Source: Hyphomicrobiales bacterium
GTDB lineage: Bacteria; Pseudomonadota; Alphaproteobacteria; Rhizobiales; Methyloligellaceae
NCBI GenBank assembly: GCA_021775525.1
Contig: JAJFHQ010000004.1
Span: forward strand, 20,018 to 84,017
Length of the DNA stretch: 64,000 nucleotides
Direction of reading: 5' to 3'
The position numbers and the translations under genes are program-made. Within the stretch, counting starts at the first letter, position 1. Each line of letters starts with the position of its first letter. The notes beneath the pieces were generated by a model. That model searched no databases, was not told the DNA's origin, and saw only the letters and a program-made list of their open reading frames with translations. This document shows positions 53,791 to 63,767 of the stretch, piece by piece.

Positions 53791-56034
53791 TTGATACAAC
53801 TCCGCAAACTCGGCCACCGGCCCACAACGGGCCTGAATGGCGCTGGAGCCGTTTCGTTCTTTCGGGATGGCCTGAGCGGTCTCGTTTTTGCGCTGGTTAT
53901 CATCACTTATTGTATTTCGTTCAGTGCTCTTATTTTCCAGGGCGACCTCGCCGGTGGACTGACCCTTGGCCTCTCGACCCTTCTGACGGGTACGGTCATC
54001 ACCTGTCTTATCGTGTCTCTGACAAGTACGCTTAGCCCTGCAGGCGCGGGCCCGGATACACCCGCCGTGGCAGTTATGAGCGTGCTGGCGACAGCGATTG
54101 CCTCCCATGCCGCATCGACAGGCATGGGTGCGGAGATGGCAACCATTCATGTCCTGATTGCCATCAGCGCGAGTACGCTTCTGACCGGGTTGCTACTGTT
54201 CGCACTGGGGTCATTACGCCTGGGTATCTGGCTGCGCTTTGTTCCTTATCCCGTTATCGGCGGATTTCTTGCCGCCTCTGGATGGCTGCTCGTAACAGGT
54301 GGTGTCGAGGTGATGACGGGGGTCGCGCCGCAATTGTCATTACAGTCCATTACATCCTTGTTTGCGTCAGAGCATTTGGCACAATTTTTAGTCGGAATGA
54401 GTTTTGCCGTTGGTGTTTTTTATATTCGCCGCAAGGTCTTCGACAGCTTTCTGACGCTTCCGGTTGCGTTCTTTTCCCTCGTTATCCTGCTGGATTTATT
54501 TCTGCTCGTATTCGGTCTTTCCGAGCAGGTTGGTGGCCGTTCTGCATGGTACCTTCAGGGAATATCAGGTGTGAATTTATGGATGCCAATAAATGCCGTA
54601 ATCGAGCATGATATCGAGTGGAGCTCGCTCGCCTTCAGCGCTGCTGAAATTGGGGCGGTATGCGGTGTTACGGCGATCTCGGTCCTGCTTGATGTCTCGA
54701 GCCTTGAAGTTGCACGCCAGCAGTCTGCCGATCTGGACAAGGAATTGCGATATAACGGTGTGGCAAATATCGTGGCCGGTTTGGCCGGCGGGGCTGCAGG
54801 CAATCTCTCGCTGAGCGGTAGTATCCTCATCCAGGAAGCCGGGGCGGTGTCGCGCCTCAGCGGGGTTGCAGCGGCCGGGTTCTGCGCAATTGTCTTGTTT
54901 TTTGGAGCTGATGTTGCGGGTTTTATCCCGACACCTCTGCTGGGTGGCCTGTTGGCCTATCTTGGTCTGGTTGTATTGGCCGAGGCTCTGATCCGCTCAC
55001 CCGCGCAGCGCTCGCTCACTGAATTTCTTCTTGCCGGGGCGATCATGGCGGTGATTGTCTATTCAGGCTATTTGCTCGGCGTGGTTCTCGGCATTGTCGG
55101 TGCATGCCTGTTATTCGCCATTTCCTACAGTCGTATTGGCGTTGTTCGCCGGCACCTGACCCGGCTAAATTTTGCAAGTAACGTCGAACGCTCTCCCCAT
55201 GAAACCCAATTGCTCAAGGAGCATGGAGCACAGATCCACGTGCTGTGGCTAACCGGATTTATTTTCTTCGGTTCCTCGAACGGGCTGTTCGAGTTCGTCA
55301 AACGCACAATGGATAAACAGACGGATCCCAATGTTCGCTATCTTGTGCTCGATTTCAGTGCTGTACCTGGGCTTGATACATCGGCGGTTCTGAGCCTCGT
55401 GAAACTGAGAAATTACTGCGATGAGCGCGCCGCAAATATTGCCTTCGCGGGCCTCAATGAACAGCTGCAGAATGCGTTTACCGCGGCCGGTGTTATTACC
55501 GATAGCGGACCGCACCGCGCGTTTCCGGATCGTAACGAAGCCCTTGAATGGTGCGAGAATGTGCTGTTGAGCGATTTTGAATCTACCGAGGCGACAGAAG
55601 CAAGTTTCGAACAATGGCTCGATGACGTGTTCGGAGGGGAAGTAGAGCCGAGCCGGCTCATTTCCTATTTCGACCGGCGCACCTTCAAGCAGGGTCAGGT
55701 TGTCTTGAAGCAGGGCGGGCAGTCGAACTCGGTGGACTTGCTTTCAACCGGCAGCATCGCAATAACGATCACCGATGCAAATGGCCACTCCACGCGGCTC
55801 AGACGCATGGCGGCACAGACTGTTATTGGTGAAATGGGCTTTTTCAGAAAAGCACCGAGGGCTGCAGCTGTCATTGCGGAACAGCCAACCGTCATTTACA
55901 GGCTTACACGCAAAGGATTTGAGCGCATGCAGTCTGAAGATCCAAAGGCGGCAGCGGCATTTTACCGTCTTATTGTGCGTGTGCTTTCCGACCGGCTCGA
56001 ATTTGCCAACCGCGAGATATCCGCGCTTATCTAG
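53791..56034 (+). CDS. SulP anion transporter fused to STAS and cyclic-nucleotide-binding domains
   Basis: 747 residues. N-terminal SulP membrane part (about 25-440, ten or more hydrophobic segments). STAS domain (about 470-590) with DFSAVPGLDTSAVLSL; its Ser could be phosphorylated. Cyclic-nucleotide-binding domain (about 625-735) with the phosphate cassette GEMGFFRKAPRAAAV. Imports or exchanges sulfate, bicarbonate or other anions under control of cAMP or cGMP-like ligand. TTG start at 53791 is uncertain, with only a weak ribosome site; no better in-frame start is seen. Confidence 0.92.
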   Translation: MIQLRKLGHRPTTGLNGAGAVSFFRDGLSGLVFALVIITYCISFSALIFQGDLAGGLTLGLSTLLTGTVITCLIVSLTSTLSPAGAGPDTPAVAVMSVLATAIASHAASTGMGAEMATIHVLIAISASTLLTGLLLFALGSLRLGIWLRFVPYPVIGGFLAASGWLLVTGGVEVMTGVAPQLSLQSITSLFASEHLAQFLVGMSFAVGVFYIRRKVFDSFLTLPVAFFSLVILLDLFLLVFGLSEQVGGRSAWYLQGISGVNLWMPINAVIEHDIEWSSLAFSAAEIGAVCGVTAISVLLDVSSLEVARQQSADLDKELRYNGVANIVAGLAGGAAGNLSLSGSILIQEAGAVSRLSGVAAAGFCAIVLFFGADVAGFIPTPLLGGLLAYLGLVVLAEALIRSPAQRSLTEFLLAGAIMAVIVYSGYLLGVVLGIVGACLLFAISYSRIGVVRRHLTRLNFASNVERSPHETQLLKEHGAQIHVLWLTGFIFFGSSNGLFEFVKRTMDKQTDPNVRYLVLDFSAVPGLDTSAVLSLVKLRNYCDERAANIAFAGLNEQLQNAFTAAGVITDSGPHRAFPDRNEALEWCENVLLSDFESTEATEASFEQWLDDVFGGEVEPSRLISYFDRRTFKQGQVVLKQGGQSNSVDLLSTGSIAITITDANGHSTRLRRMAAQTVIGEMGFFRKAPRAAAVIAEQPTVIYRLTRKGFERMQSEDPKAAAAFYRLIVRVLSDRLEFANREISALI

Positions 56035-56043
56035 ACCATTCAG

Positions 56044-56430
56044 CTAACTGACAAGAATGGCGATAATAGCGACATAGGTCAGCATATGCCCAAGCTGGTC
56101 GAGGCCGAACAAGTACCAGAACTTTGGGTCCGTCTGGGTGAAATTGAAACGCTTCACCAGTTGTTCCTTGCTCCAGTCAAGGTGGTAATGCACCACGAAT
56201 TCCCCAAAAATGATCGCAGCGCCCAAGCCCACAGAAGAGGGGGCGAGGACCAGGAAAACAGGGAGGGTGAGCAGCGCTTGCAGGGTGCTGTGAAGCAGAC
56301 CGCCCGGATGTCCGTAAATGCCCTTGTTGAGAACCTGGTATGGGGTTTGAAGAACATAGTCGCCAATCGTATGTTTTACCGAGAGGACGACAAAACTCAG
56401 GAGAATCGCGCAGGTGAGATCCGACATCAA
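56044..56430 (-). CDS. DUF3307 membrane protein
   Basis: 128 residues, four hydrophobic segments, with the family residues KHTIGDYVLQTPYQVLNKG and VVHYHLDWSKEQLVKR. Unknown function; DUF3307 proteins are small integral membrane proteins, sometimes beside phage-defence or regulatory genes, but not here. Start could be 56430 or 56427. Convergent with the SulP gene. Confidence 0.88.
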   Translation of the reverse strand: MMSDLTCAILLSFVVLSVKHTIGDYVLQTPYQVLNKGIYGHPGGLLHSTLQALLTLPVFLVLAPSSVGLGAAIIFGEFVVHYHLDWSKEQLVKRFNFTQTDPKFWYLFGLDQLGHMLTYVAIIAILVS

Positions 56431-56586
56431 ACCACCATCTAGGTCTTAAGCGCGGGCAGGACATACCAACGCGATCTAGTGTGTTAGCAAACCCTAATTA
56501 AACCGATTTTGCGAGTCCTGATTTCAACGAAATCGCTTGCCCATTTAAACAGGAAAAATACCGGCAACACTGTTTTTCGGGGCAAA

Positions 56587-57435
56587 CTACTGTGATGGCC
56601 CCAAAGTAAATGTCTTGCCCAGCTTGGCAGCCGCACGACGCAACTGCGGGACCAGGCGCAGAGCTCCTTCCATAGAGAGTCGCGCTTCTGGCGCGGACAG
56701 GGCAAGACCGCCAACTGTGCCCCCATCAGCGGCCCTGACGGGCACAGCGATACAGACAACGCCTTCAATCGACTCCTGGTCATCAATACCAATTTCATCT
56801 TCATGTATGAGTTCAAGCGCCTCCATCAGGGACGGAACAGACGTTATGGTGTGCGCGGTGTAACGTGTTAGCGGCATCGCACGCAGCAATTCGTTACGGC
56901 GTTCGGGTGGTTCAAGGCTTAAAAGCAACTTGCCGATGGCGCTGCAATGGGCCGGTACCTGGCTGCCGGGCTCGAAGCGAAGCCCAAGCGCCCATTTTGC
57001 CTCGACCCTGTCGAGATAAATCACTTCAGCACCGGCAAGGATGCCGAAATTACATGTCTCACCGGTCTCTTCCGACAATACACGCAGGACCGTATGCCTC
57101 ATGTTGCGTGGTGCCGTGGCTTTAAGCGTATCCAGCGCAAACTGGATAAGGCGTGATCCTTCGACATAACCGCGCTTGCCATGGTCGCGTTCAACAAAGC
57201 CGAGTTCCGCCAGCACCGAGATGATGCGGTGGGCGGTAGGCTTGGTCATTCCCGTTTCCCGCGCGAGTTCAGCCATGGAGAGGGGCTGCGAATTCCCGGT
57301 CAGCGTTTCGAGTATCGAGAAGGCTTTGCCCATGGCGCCAAACCTCAGCAGCTGATCATCGCCCTCTGCAGGAGGTTTTCTCGTGCGCTGATCAGCGGTG
57401 CCTTTGAGCGCATCTTTTTTGTTGGCTTTGGCCAT
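56587..57435 (-). CDS. IclR-family transcriptional regulator
   Basis: 282 residues. N-terminal winged helix (FSILETLTGNSQPLSMAELARETGMTKPTAHRIISVL, about 34-72) and C-terminal IclR effector domain with EETGETCNFGILAGAEVIYLDRVE and GLALSAPEARL. It lies behind the strong terminator that closes the oxalate operon, so it has its own promoter; it may still regulate that operon or a gene outside the window. Confidence 0.92.
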   Translation of the reverse strand: MAKANKKDALKGTADQRTRKPPAEGDDQLLRFGAMGKAFSILETLTGNSQPLSMAELARETGMTKPTAHRIISVLAELGFVERDHGKRGYVEGSRLIQFALDTLKATAPRNMRHTVLRVLSEETGETCNFGILAGAEVIYLDRVEAKWALGLRFEPGSQVPAHCSAIGKLLLSLEPPERRNELLRAMPLTRYTAHTITSVPSLMEALELIHEDEIGIDDQESIEGVVCIAVPVRAADGGTVGGLALSAPEARLSMEGALRLVPQLRRAAAKLGKTFTLGPSQ

Positions 57436-57532
57436 GGGTTACGATGAAGTGTCCTAGTTGTCGGGGAAGGACGCAATATGCATGTTCCGGAAAATTAACG
57501 CAATCGTCTTGTATAATGAGACGTGGATAAGA

Positions 57533-57563
57533 AAAAACCCCGGAAATACCTTCCGGGGTTTTT
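57533..57563. terminator. Bidirectional Rho-independent terminator after frc
   Basis: Perfect 13-bp inverted repeat AAAAACCCCGGAA / TTCCGGGGTTTTT with a 5-nt loop; T-runs lie on both strands. It closes the frc transcript (stop codon at 57615-57617) and separates it from iclR. Confidence 0.92.
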
Positions 57564-57614
57564 AAATTCTTCACTGCGTATGAATGGATGAATGGCGAAT
57601 AATTTCTCGAGTGA

Positions 57615-58898
57615 TTATTCGGCGGCAACCTTAGAGCTGGCCATTTCATCACCAACTGCTCCGTCAGATTTTGCCTCGGCGATATCTTCAACACTCATTT
57701 TCAGGACCTCAGTGAGAACCTCATCGGTATGCTCGCCAAGCAGGGGTGAGCGGGTAACGTCACTTGGAGAATCTGAAAGTTTGATCGGGTTGCCGACGGT
57801 CAGATATTTGCCGCGCGTGGGATGATCTACTTCCACGATCGTACCAGTCTCGCGGAGGGAAGCTTCCTCTGCAATTTCTTTCATTGACAAGATCGGACCA
57901 CAGGGAATGTTCAGTGGATTGCAGATTTCCATGATTTCCAACTTGTCCTTGGTCATGGTCCATTCTTCTATGGTGTCGAAAATTTGCTTGATCTTGTCGA
58001 GCCGCTCAGGCGGCGTGGCGTAACCGGGCTCTTCTTTCCATTCCGGCTTGCCAATTGTATCGCAAATGTTGCCCCACACTGCAGCTTGGGTGATGAAGTA
58101 GACATAGGCGTTGGGGTCTGTCTCCCAGCCTTTGCATTTCAATATCCAACCCGGCTGACCGCCACCGGAATCGTTGCCGGCACGCGGGGTCGCTTCGCCA
58201 AATTCGATTCCCTGGCCAAACTGGCTGTATTCTTTCAAGGGGCCATGGTCGAGGCGCTGCTGGTCGCGCAGCTTGACGCGACACAAGTTGAGAACGCCGT
58301 CCTGCATGGCTGCGAGCACTTTCTGGCCCTTGCCAGATTTCTCGCGATGGAAAAGGGCAGTTACGATGCCGAGTGCCAGATGCAGGCCGGTTCCGGAATC
58401 ACCAATCTGGGCCCCCGTTACTGTTGGCGGACCATCAAGGAAACCGGTAGTCGAAGCGGATCCGCCTGTGCACTGGGCCACATTCTCGTAGACCTTGCAG
58501 TCTTCATAAGGGCCGGGGCCAAACCCTTTTACGGAGGCATAGATCAGGCGTGGATTAAGTTCCTGAATACGCTCCCAGGTGAAGCCCATGCGATCAAGCG
58601 CACCCGGTGCGAAATTTTCGACCATGACATCGCAAGCCTTGATCAGCCCTTCGAATATCTCCTTGCCCTTTTCCGACTTGGTATTGAGTGTGATCGAGCG
58701 CTTGTTATGGTTCAGCATTGTAAAGTAGAGGCTGTCCGCATCCGGGACATCCTGAAGCTGACCGCGAGTCGCATCGCCAACGCCGGGGCGCTCGACCTTG
58801 ATCACGTCGGCGCCGAACCACGCCAGAAGCTGCGTACACGTAGGACCTGATTGAACGTGGGTCATGTCCAGGATACGAACCCCTTCTAAAGCTTTCAT
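57615..58898 (-). CDS. frc: Formyl-CoA:oxalate CoA-transferase
   Basis: 427 residues, the same length as FRC of Oxalobacter (class III CoA-transferase). Catalytic Asp in [11 protein letters not shown] near residue 168, and the active-site glycine loop SGGGQPG near 258. Segments [10 protein letters not shown] and [11 protein letters not shown] are typical. Moves CoA from formyl-CoA to oxalate. Follows oxc after 42 bp on the same strand, the standard pair. Confidence 0.95.
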   Translation of the reverse strand: MKALEGVRILDMTHVQSGPTCTQLLAWFGADVIKVERPGVGDATRGQLQDVPDADSLYFTMLNHNKRSITLNTKSEKGKEIFEGLIKACDVMVENFAPGALDRMGFTWERIQELNPRLIYASVKGFGPGPYEDCKVYENVAQCTGGSASTTGFLDGPPTVTGAQIGDSGTGLHLALGIVTALFHREKSGKGQKVLAAMQDGVLNLCRVKLRDQQRLDHGPLKEYSQFGQGIEFGEATPRAGNDSGGGQPGWILKCKGWETDPNAYVYFITQAAVWGNICDTIGKPEWKEEPGYATPPERLDKIKQIFDTIEEWTMTKDKLEIMEICNPLNIPCGPILSMKEIAEEASLRETGTIVEVDHPTRGKYLTVGNPIKLSDSPSDVTRSPLLGEHTDEVLTEVLKMSVEDIAEAKSDGAVGDEMASSKVAAE

Positions 58899-58940
58899 TT
58901 CATGCACCTGCTCTTCAAAAAATATCTCGATGGAGTTTGA

Positions 58941-60692
58941 TTATTTCTTTGCAACCACGCTTTGCGGGTTGAGGTTGCCGATGCGGCCGCTCTCGGTTCC
59001 CGCATTCTCGTCGATGACGGCATTTACCAAGGCCGGTTTTCCGGAGTCCATGGCTTCGTTGACCGCTTGTTTCAGCTCATCTGGTGATGTGGCGTAATAG
59101 CCCTTGCCGCCGAAGGCTTCCATCATCTTGTCGTAGCGTGCGTCTTTCACGAAGACAGTGGGCGCCACATCGTCACCGCCGGTTGGATTAACATCTGTTC
59201 CGCGATAGATGCCGCCATTGTTGAACACAACTACGCAGATCGGCAACTTGTAGCGGCAGATGGTTTCAATCTCCATACCTGAGAAACCAAAGGCGCTGTC
59301 ACCCTCGATCGCCAGCACGGGATGTCCCGTTTCCACAGCGGCTGCGATGGCTTGACCCATGCCAATGCCCATGACTCCCCAGGTGCCCACGTCAAGCCGT
59401 TTGCGCGGTTTGCTCATGTCGATGATGCTGCGGGCGAAATCGAGCGTGTTGGCGCCTTCATTGACCAGGATGGCATCAGGACGCTCGCCAATGATCGTGC
59501 GCAATACGCCAAGCGCTCCGTGGAAGTCCATCGGCACGTTGTTATTCTGGAGTCTCGGCGCCATCCGGGAAACGTTCGTTTCCACCTTCGCCTTGATCGC
59601 TTCAGTCCACTCGGAAGGTGGCGCTTTCCAGTCTCCGTCCATGCCAGCGAGCAATGCCGAAACGCAGGAGCCAATATCACCGACCAGCGGGGCAACAATC
59701 TCGAGGTTACTGTCCATTTCTTTTGGTTCGATATCGATCTGTATAAATTTTTTCGGCTGCGTGCCCCAGGCCTTGCCCTTGCCGTGCGAGAGCAGCCAGT
59801 TAAGTCGCGCTCCGATCAGCATCACCGCGTCTGATTCCTTGAGCGCCAGAGAGCGTGCCGGTCCAGCTGATTGCGGGTGCGTGTCGGGTAACAGTCCCTT
59901 GGCCATACTCATTGGCAAATAGGGAATACCGCTCTTCTCAACCAGGGCACGGATCTCGTCATCAGCTTGTGCATAGGCAGCACCTTTGCCAAGAATGATC
60001 AGGGGCCGCTTGGCGCTTTTCAGCACGTCGAGTGCACGATCAACGGCTTCGGGTGCGGGCAATTGGCGCGGTGCGGGATCAATCACTTTGATGAGGGATT
60101 TTGCGCCCGCTGCAGCGTCCATGGTCTGACCCATGAGTTGTGCAGGCAGATCAAGATAGACGCCACCAGGTCGGCCTGAAACGGCAGAACGTATGGCGCG
60201 TGCTATGCCTGTGCCGATATCCTCGGCATGTAACACGCGGTAGGCTGCTTTGCAGAGTGGCTTTGCGATGGCCAACTGATCCATCTCTTCATAATCGCCC
60301 TGCATGAGATCTACGACTTCACGCTCGGATGAGCCGGAAATCAGGATCATGGGGAAGCAGTTGGTCGTGGCATGGGCCAAAGCCGTCAGGCCATTGAGGA
60401 AGCCTGGGGCTGACACCGTCAAGCAGACGCCGGGTTTCTTTGTCAGGTAGCCTGCAATGGCGGCCGCGTAACCCGCGTGCTGTTCGTGCCGGAACGACAG
60501 AACACGCAAACCTTCAGCCTGCATGTAGCGGCCTAAATCCGTGATAGGGATGCCGGGTACATTGTAGATCGTGTTGATGTCGTTGAGTTTGAGCGCGTCG
60601 ATAATCAGATGAAAGCCATCTGTCAATTCCTGGCTTTCGGTGCCTTCATCCAGATTCTCGTCAATACTCTGTGCTGTTGCGGTGGTCGACAT
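58941..60692 (-). CDS. oxc: Oxalyl-CoA decarboxylase
   Basis: 583 residues, thiamine-diphosphate enzyme that turns oxalyl-CoA into formyl-CoA and CO2. Activator Glu region [22 protein letters not shown] near residue 67, ThDP/Mg2+ motif [11 protein letters not shown] with [11 protein letters not shown] near 470-500. C-terminus after NAVIDE is short and variable. Longer than the Oxalobacter enzyme by about 15 residues at the N-terminus. Confidence 0.96.
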   Translation of the reverse strand: MSTTATAQSIDENLDEGTESQELTDGFHLIIDALKLNDINTIYNVPGIPITDLGRYMQAEGLRVLSFRHEQHAGYAAAIAGYLTKKPGVCLTVSAPGFLNGLTALAHATTNCFPMILISGSSEREVVDLMQGDYEEMDQLAIAKPLCKAAYRVLHAEDIGTGIARAIRSAVSGRPGGVYLDLPAQLMGQTMDAAAGAKSLIKVIDPAPRQLPAPEAVDRALDVLKSAKRPLIILGKGAAYAQADDEIRALVEKSGIPYLPMSMAKGLLPDTHPQSAGPARSLALKESDAVMLIGARLNWLLSHGKGKAWGTQPKKFIQIDIEPKEMDSNLEIVAPLVGDIGSCVSALLAGMDGDWKAPPSEWTEAIKAKVETNVSRMAPRLQNNNVPMDFHGALGVLRTIIGERPDAILVNEGANTLDFARSIIDMSKPRKRLDVGTWGVMGIGMGQAIAAAVETGHPVLAIEGDSAFGFSGMEIETICRYKLPICVVVFNNGGIYRGTDVNPTGGDDVAPTVFVKDARYDKMMEAFGGKGYYATSPDELKQAVNEAMDSGKPALVNAVIDENAGTESGRIGNLNPQSVVAKK

Positions 60693-60719
60693 GAACCACG
60701 CCTCCTCTCATTGTTCCCC

Positions 60720-60737
60720 CGGACTTGTCCAAGTCCG
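60720..60737. other. Perfect 7-bp hairpin between gntR and oxc
   Basis: CGGACTT-GTCC-AAGTCCG lies in the 47-bp gap between the gntR stop and the oxc start. No T-run follows, so it is not a classic terminator; it may set relative expression by RNA processing or pausing. Confidence 0.4.
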
Positions 60738-60739
60738 CC

Positions 60740-61426
60740 CTAATCCATGTCCACGTAGCGTTCCACGTGAGCTTTCAAGTTCAGAGTGTGTTCGCGCACC
60801 AGCCGTTCGGCCATCTCCGTGTCGCGTGCTTCCAGCGCTTCGATAATGTGCATATGGTCAACGATCGAGCGATCGGCGCGGTCTTTTTCAGAAATCGTAC
60901 GTGCGCGGATGGCGCGGACATGCATGAACAAATCTTGTGTCAGGCTATTCAGCAGATCGCATTTGCTCATCCTAAGAATGGCCTGATGAAATTTGATGTT
61001 GGTATCGGAATATTCGTCAATGCGAGCCTTTACGGCTTCGCCATCAAATGTGCTGCACAAGGCGCGCAGGGAGGCAATCTCTACATCGCTGGCGTTCTGT
61101 GTGATCAGCCGTGCTGCCATGCCTTCAAGTGCGGCCCAGACCGTGATCATTTCGAGAATCTCGGCCTTGGAGTTGCGCACGATATAGATGCCCCGGCGCG
61201 GTACGATGTTCACCAGGCCCTCCTGGTCGAGACGGGCGAGGGCTTCGCGCAACGGGGTGCGGCTTATGCCGAACTGCTCCGATAAACGCCGTTCGTCCAA
61301 CCGTAGTTCCGCGTCGCTGTCATAGATGTTCATATCCATGATGGCGGCCTTCAGGGACTCGTAGATTTTCGATTTCAGTGAGAAACCGTCTCCGATAGGC
61401 TGTATATCCAGTTGCAGGTTTGACAT
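60740..61426 (-). CDS. GntR/FCD-family regulator of the oxalate operon
   Basis: 228 residues: winged helix (SLKSKIYESLKAAI ... ERRLSEQFGISRTPLREALARLDQEGLVNI) and an FCD-type helical effector domain with metal His/Asp positions near NIKFHQAIL, DHMHIIEAL and VREHTLN. Likely represses oxc-frc and the tct genes, with oxalate or a related acid as the ligand. Candidate operator at 61508-61517, upstream of its own gene. Confidence 0.9.
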   Translation of the reverse strand: MSNLQLDIQPIGDGFSLKSKIYESLKAAIMDMNIYDSDAELRLDERRLSEQFGISRTPLREALARLDQEGLVNIVPRRGIYIVRNSKAEILEMITVWAALEGMAARLITQNASDVEIASLRALCSTFDGEAVKARIDEYSDTNIKFHQAILRMSKCDLLNSLTQDLFMHVRAIRARTISEKDRADRSIVDHMHIIEALEARDTEMAERLVREHTLNLKAHVERYVDMD

Positions 61427-61507
61427 GATTTGTTCTCCACGAGGGGCAGCAAACTGCGTTGCCTATATGACAAGGGCCTCCCGGTCTGCACACCATAGTT
61501 GGTACGC

Positions 61508-61517
61508 TGGTATACCA
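61508..61517. promoter_or_regulatory. Candidate GntR/FCD operator TGGTATACCA
   Basis: Perfect 10-bp palindrome with the core GTATAC typical of FCD-type GntR sites. It lies 82 bp before the gntR start. Half-sites TTGGT (61499-61503) and ACCAA (61521-61525) flank it almost symmetrically. It suggests autoregulation and control of gntR-oxc-frc. Confidence 0.5.
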
Positions 61518-61578
61518 TACACCAAGGCCAATCCGCTACGCAATATCAAAGGGCTGAGCGAGGCCGTCACGCCTAACT

Positions 61579-63105
61579 CTATGCTTTTGCCATCGAACTT
61601 TTTATCCGCTTCCAAACGATTGCCAGTACTGGCAGGAACAGCAATATCAAGGCCGAAATCATAATCGGTCCGGAATATGGCCGGGTGAAGAAAATAGAGA
61701 ATTCGCCGTTGCTGATCAGCAGTGACTGGCGCAGGGCCGGCTCCGCCAATGGTCCAAGCACGATCGCCAGGACGGCTGGGGCCAGCGGATAGTCGAGTTT
61801 GCGCATCAGATAACCGACGATGCCGAAGATCAACATCAACCACACATCGTGCATATCCTGAGTAGGGGCATACCCTCCAATCAAGCATAGCAGGAATATG
61901 ATCGGAGCCAGCAAGGTGAAGGGCAGCTTCAAGACCCAGATAAAGGCAGGGATGAAGGCGATGTTGATAATCACGGCGAACAAATTGGCCGCATAGAGTG
62001 AAGCAATCAGACCCCAGACGAAATCAGAATGATCGGTAAACAAGCGCGGGCCTGGTTCCAGACCCCAGATCACCATGCCGCCAAGCAGGATGGCAGTCGT
62101 CGGCGAACCGGGAATACCGAGCGTGAGCATGGGCAGCATGGATCCCGTACTAGCGGCATTGTTTGCCGATTCAGGAGCCACAACCCCGTCAATCGCACCT
62201 TTCCCGAACTTGTCCGGATCCTTGGATATCTGTTTGGCGATGCCATAGGACATCAGCGACCCCGGGGTGGCCCCGGCAGCGGGCAGTATGCCAACAAAAT
62301 ATCCCAGGAATGATCCCATCACCGCTGTCTTCCAGGTCCCCAGCAACTCTCTCAGATTGCTGATCGTGCGTTCGACGGTAATGGTGGCGTCGGACAGCAT
62401 GGATTTGCCGCCGGCCTTGTAATTCTCCTCCACCGTCCACAACATTTCACCGATACCGTAAATGCCGATGGCCAGCACCAGGAAGTTGATGCCGTGCATG
62501 AAACCTGGAATGTCGCCAAAGACGAGGCGCGGTTCTCCCGAGATGATATCGAGGCCGACAGCCGAGAGTGCGAGACCTATACAGATTGAGAAGATCGTCT
62601 TGGGGATGTCATCACCCCCCAGGCCAACAAAGGTCGCGAACGCAAGCATCATCAGCGAGAATTCTTCAGGCGCACCAAAAGTCAGAGCAACGTGCGCCAG
62701 GGGGGGCGCAAAGAAAGTGAACAGGACGACGGAAATCGAGCCGCCGACAAAAGATGCTACTGCAGCTGCGGTCAGAGCCTTGTCGGCCATTCCCTGCTTT
62801 GCCAACGGCCGTCCATCGAAAGTGGTCGCGACCGCGGTTGATGCGCCCGGTATTCCGAGCATGATCGAGGAAATTGCACCGCCATACATGGCGCCGTAAT
62901 AAATGGCCGCCAGAAAGATTATGGCCCCGGTGGGGGGCACCAGGAATGTAAGAGGCAACAGGATTGCTACGCCGTTTACGGAGCCGAGCCCAGGCATGGC
63001 GCCAATAAACAGCCCCACGGTGCAACCCAGGATAATCAGCATCAGGTTGAGCGGTTCAAATGCGACCAGAAATCCGCCCCAGAGTTGTGTTGCAATTTCA
63101 ACCAT
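61579..63105 (-). CDS. tctA: Tripartite tricarboxylate transporter large permease, TctA family
   Basis: 508 residues, about ten to twelve membrane segments. Signature parts: AMPGLGSVNGVAILLPLTF near residue 38, AAIYYGAMYGGAISSIMLGIPG near 67, and GILPAAGATPGSLMSYG near 270. Works with TctB and a periplasmic TctC protein to import carboxylates with Na+ or H+. Its place next to gntR-oxc-frc suggests oxalate or a related dicarboxylate as cargo (inference). Confidence 0.94.
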   Translation of the reverse strand: MVEIATQLWGGFLVAFEPLNLMLIILGCTVGLFIGAMPGLGSVNGVAILLPLTFLVPPTGAIIFLAAIYYGAMYGGAISSIMLGIPGASTAVATTFDGRPLAKQGMADKALTAAAVASFVGGSISVVLFTFFAPPLAHVALTFGAPEEFSLMMLAFATFVGLGGDDIPKTIFSICIGLALSAVGLDIISGEPRLVFGDIPGFMHGINFLVLAIGIYGIGEMLWTVEENYKAGGKSMLSDATITVERTISNLRELLGTWKTAVMGSFLGYFVGILPAAGATPGSLMSYGIAKQISKDPDKFGKGAIDGVVAPESANNAASTGSMLPMLTLGIPGSPTTAILLGGMVIWGLEPGPRLFTDHSDFVWGLIASLYAANLFAVIINIAFIPAFIWVLKLPFTLLAPIIFLLCLIGGYAPTQDMHDVWLMLIFGIVGYLMRKLDYPLAPAVLAIVLGPLAEPALRQSLLISNGEFSIFFTRPYSGPIMISALILLFLPVLAIVWKRIKSSMAKA

Positions 63106-63208
63106 AGCTGTTCCCGCTGACGATTCGTTTTCTTGCTTCAGTTACATCCGGCGACATTCAGGCGTACGGCCCGACTAAACGACCGTTGGAATTACGTGAG
63201 ACCAGACC

Positions 63209-63715
63209 TCACAGGAAAATCTTGAAAAGTGGGTAGAAGATTGTTTCCTCAATAATAGGAAGCCCCTTGGGCAACGTAATCTTCAGCAAAATATCGAAAA
63301 AGAAAAATGTAAGAACCGGCGATACCGTCGCCATTGTGGCCGTAACCGGCCAGGAGTGTCGTCCGAGAAAGCGGACGTAGAAAATCATGAACAGCGGCAG
63401 CGCTCCGTAAACGCCAACCACATAAAACAATGCCACAGTGACGATGAGAGACCCCGCGACCAGCCCGACGGCGATAATCGTGCCTTGGTCCATGAAAGTT
63501 TCTTCAGACTGGGAGGGGGGAGACTTTCTGCGAACCCAGTTCACGATGATGAGTATGCAGCAAATGAACATGATGGCGGCCAGCCAGAAAGGCCATGCAC
63601 CGCCACCGGGTCCTTCACCGGCAATCCACCCGATTGGAAGCTCCGCGCTCTTCCACATAAGATAGAGGGAGAAAATTCCCATCACGCTGGCCATAGCTAA
63701 TTCAGCCTTACGCAT
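63209..63715 (-). CDS. tctB: Tripartite tricarboxylate transporter small permease, TctB family
   Basis: 168 residues with four hydrophobic segments and a charged loop (RRKSPPSQSEE). Small subunit that pairs with TctA. It follows tctC after 52 bp and precedes tctA by 103 bp on the minus strand. Confidence 0.88.
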   Translation of the reverse strand: MRKAELAMASVMGIFSLYLMWKSAELPIGWIAGEGPGGGAWPFWLAAIMFICCILIIVNWVRRKSPPSQSEETFMDQGTIIAVGLVAGSLIVTVALFYVVGVYGALPLFMIFYVRFLGRHSWPVTATMATVSPVLTFFFFDILLKITLPKGLPIIEETIFYPLFKIFL

Positions 63716-63767
63716 GATCAGAATCTCCCCCCTCTACAATTTTCGTTCAGCTGATCCGGGTTAGCCT

